From positions 372,001 through 436,000 of the forward strand of contig NZ_JACEFJ010000002.1 of NCBI RefSeq assembly GCF_015354735.1: a stretch of 64,000 nt of DNA, read 5' to 3'. Source of the stretch: Pararhodonellum marinum (GTDB lineage Bacteria > Bacteroidota > Bacteroidia > Cytophagales > Cyclobacteriaceae). This document shows, piece by piece, positions 63,269 to 64,000 of this stretch; the first letter of the stretch is position 1, and each line of letters begins with the position of its first letter. Below the pieces are notes generated by a model that was not told where the DNA came from, did no database searches, and saw only the letters and a program-made list of their open reading frames with translations. The position numbers were made by a program, and so were the translations under genes.

Positions 63269-63415
63269 TACCATACTTTTATCTATGTCTATTGGAACCC
63301 TGAAAAATAGCCATCAATAATTAAAAATAGTTTAGTTGACGATAGGTTGGGTGGAAGTGATTGGAATCTATTCCATTGCAGAAGCCCAGCTTTTTTACAT
63401 TACAGACCTTACACC

Positions 63416-64000
63416 ATGAACAATCAAGCACAGCTTTCCAGCCTCACTCCTATAACTGCCGCAGACCGAATTACCTCCTTGGATGTCATGAGAGGTATTG
63501 TATTGTGTGGCATTTTATTGATGAATATCAATGGGTTTGGACTGGCTTTTGGCTACAATGACCCCACCATTTTAGGGGGCGATACAGGATTGAACCTTTA
63601 CACCTGGATGATGACCAACCTGCTATTTGAAGGGACGATGCGCGCACTTTTTTCCCTGCTTTTCGGAGTGGGCATGTTTATTTTTTTGGACAGATTGGTG
63701 AAAAAAGGCGCTGGTATCAATGCTGCAGACATCTATTTCCGCAGGATTACCTGGCTGTTGATTTTCGGATTGATTCATGGATATTTACTGTTGTGGGTTG
63801 GAGAGATTCTTTACAATTATGCCCTGATGGGATTTTTGGTCTATTCTTTCCGGCGAATGGTCCCAAAGAATTTGGTCCTCACAGGACTTTTGCTTTTCTG
63901 CATTGGAACCGGTTGGAATTACTATGATTATCAAAAAGATAAAGAATGGTTTGGCAAAGTGCAGCTGGCGGAGGTAGCCATTGCAGCTGGCCAAGATCCA
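63416..64000 (+). CDS. DUF418 family membrane protein (partial, cut by window edge)
   Basis: First 195 codons of a gene continuing past 64000. The N-terminal SLDVMRGIVLCGILLMNINGFG (residues 22-43) is the DUF418/YeiB-type signature, and four or more hydrophobic segments follow (FSLLFGVGMFIFL, ITWLLIFGLIHGYLLLWVGEILYNYALMG, LVLTGLLLFCIG). The start ATG is at 63416; the frame is open to the window edge. Full-length homologues have about 400 residues and eight or more helices, with no known activity. Confidence 0.85.
   Translation, partial: MNNQAQLSSLTPITAADRITSLDVMRGIVLCGILLMNINGFGLAFGYNDPTILGGDTGLNLYTWMMTNLLFEGTMRALFSLLFGVGMFIFLDRLVKKGAGINAADIYFRRITWLLIFGLIHGYLLLWVGEILYNYALMGFLVYSFRRMVPKNLVLTGLLLFCIGTGWNYYDYQKDKEWFGKVQLAEVAIAAGQDP

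Noticed and set aside
1-64000. tRNA, rRNA, CRISPR, IS elements and prophage
   Set aside because: I found no tRNA T-loop context, repeat-spacer array, transposase or phage gene anywhere in the window.

Overview
The window looks like a chromosomal segment from a pigmented member of Bacteroidota, most likely Cytophagales/Cyclobacteriaceae (Algoriphagus, Cyclobacterium or Belliella type). The evidence is: gldE beside ssb and mutY; DUF4286, DUF3810 and DUF6952 family proteins; two TonB-dependent receptors with carboxypeptidase-like N-terminal domains; promoters of the Bacteroidota type (TTTG, about 19 bp, TAnnTTTG); almost no Shine-Dalgarno sequences; and a CrtW/CrtZ/CruF carotenoid set. This placement rests on gene content only. 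I found no tRNA, rRNA, insertion sequence, prophage or CRISPR array, and the gene content is ordinary core and housekeeping material.

1-8.4 kb is a carotenoid locus, all on the minus strand. One transcription unit is cruF-crtZ-carH, ending in an intrinsic terminator. A second starts at a well-formed promoter and reads ECF sigma factor-crtI-crtB, followed by ispH, crtW and a Na+/H+ antiporter. CarH keeps the residues used for adenosylcobalamin binding in light-sensing CarH proteins. The promoter after it has a 10-bp inverted repeat whose arms flank the -7 element. The simplest reading is light-controlled production of a hydroxylated, ketolated carotenoid. No lycopene cyclase, crtE or crtD is present, so those steps must be encoded elsewhere.

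8.4-15.3 kb holds small housekeeping genes (coaX, thioredoxin plus DUF6952, a YjjX-type NTPase, a YebC-type regulator). 15.4-21.4 kb is gltBD. 21.8-31.4 kb holds gldE-ssb-mutY diverging from HU, a TPR protein, a 29-residue bS22/mS38-like ribosomal protein and RNase G. gldD, which often follows gldE, is missing. 31.4-38.1 kb reads rightward through fumC, a coiled-coil envelope protein, recJ, lptB and a GH3-family enzyme.

39.2-39.7 kb is an AT-rich non-coding stretch with three exact TTATCCACA DnaA boxes and one near match, a candidate replication origin or DnaA-binding cluster. 39.7-50.9 kb carries a ClC channel, a cytosolic M23-fold protein, a TonB-dependent receptor, superoxide dismutase, tadA and a divergent pair of phosphate-type transporters. 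The plus-strand member of that pair has a short leader ORF overlapping a terminator-like hairpin just before its start codon.

50.2-64 kb contains deoC, a saccharopine-dehydrogenase-like gene, nfu, a second TonB-dependent receptor, a GHL10 lipoprotein, a LytTR response regulator with its TPR histidine kinase, and a DUF418 membrane protein cut by the right edge. Start codons were moved from the longest ORF where the sequence supported it, and each entry says why.
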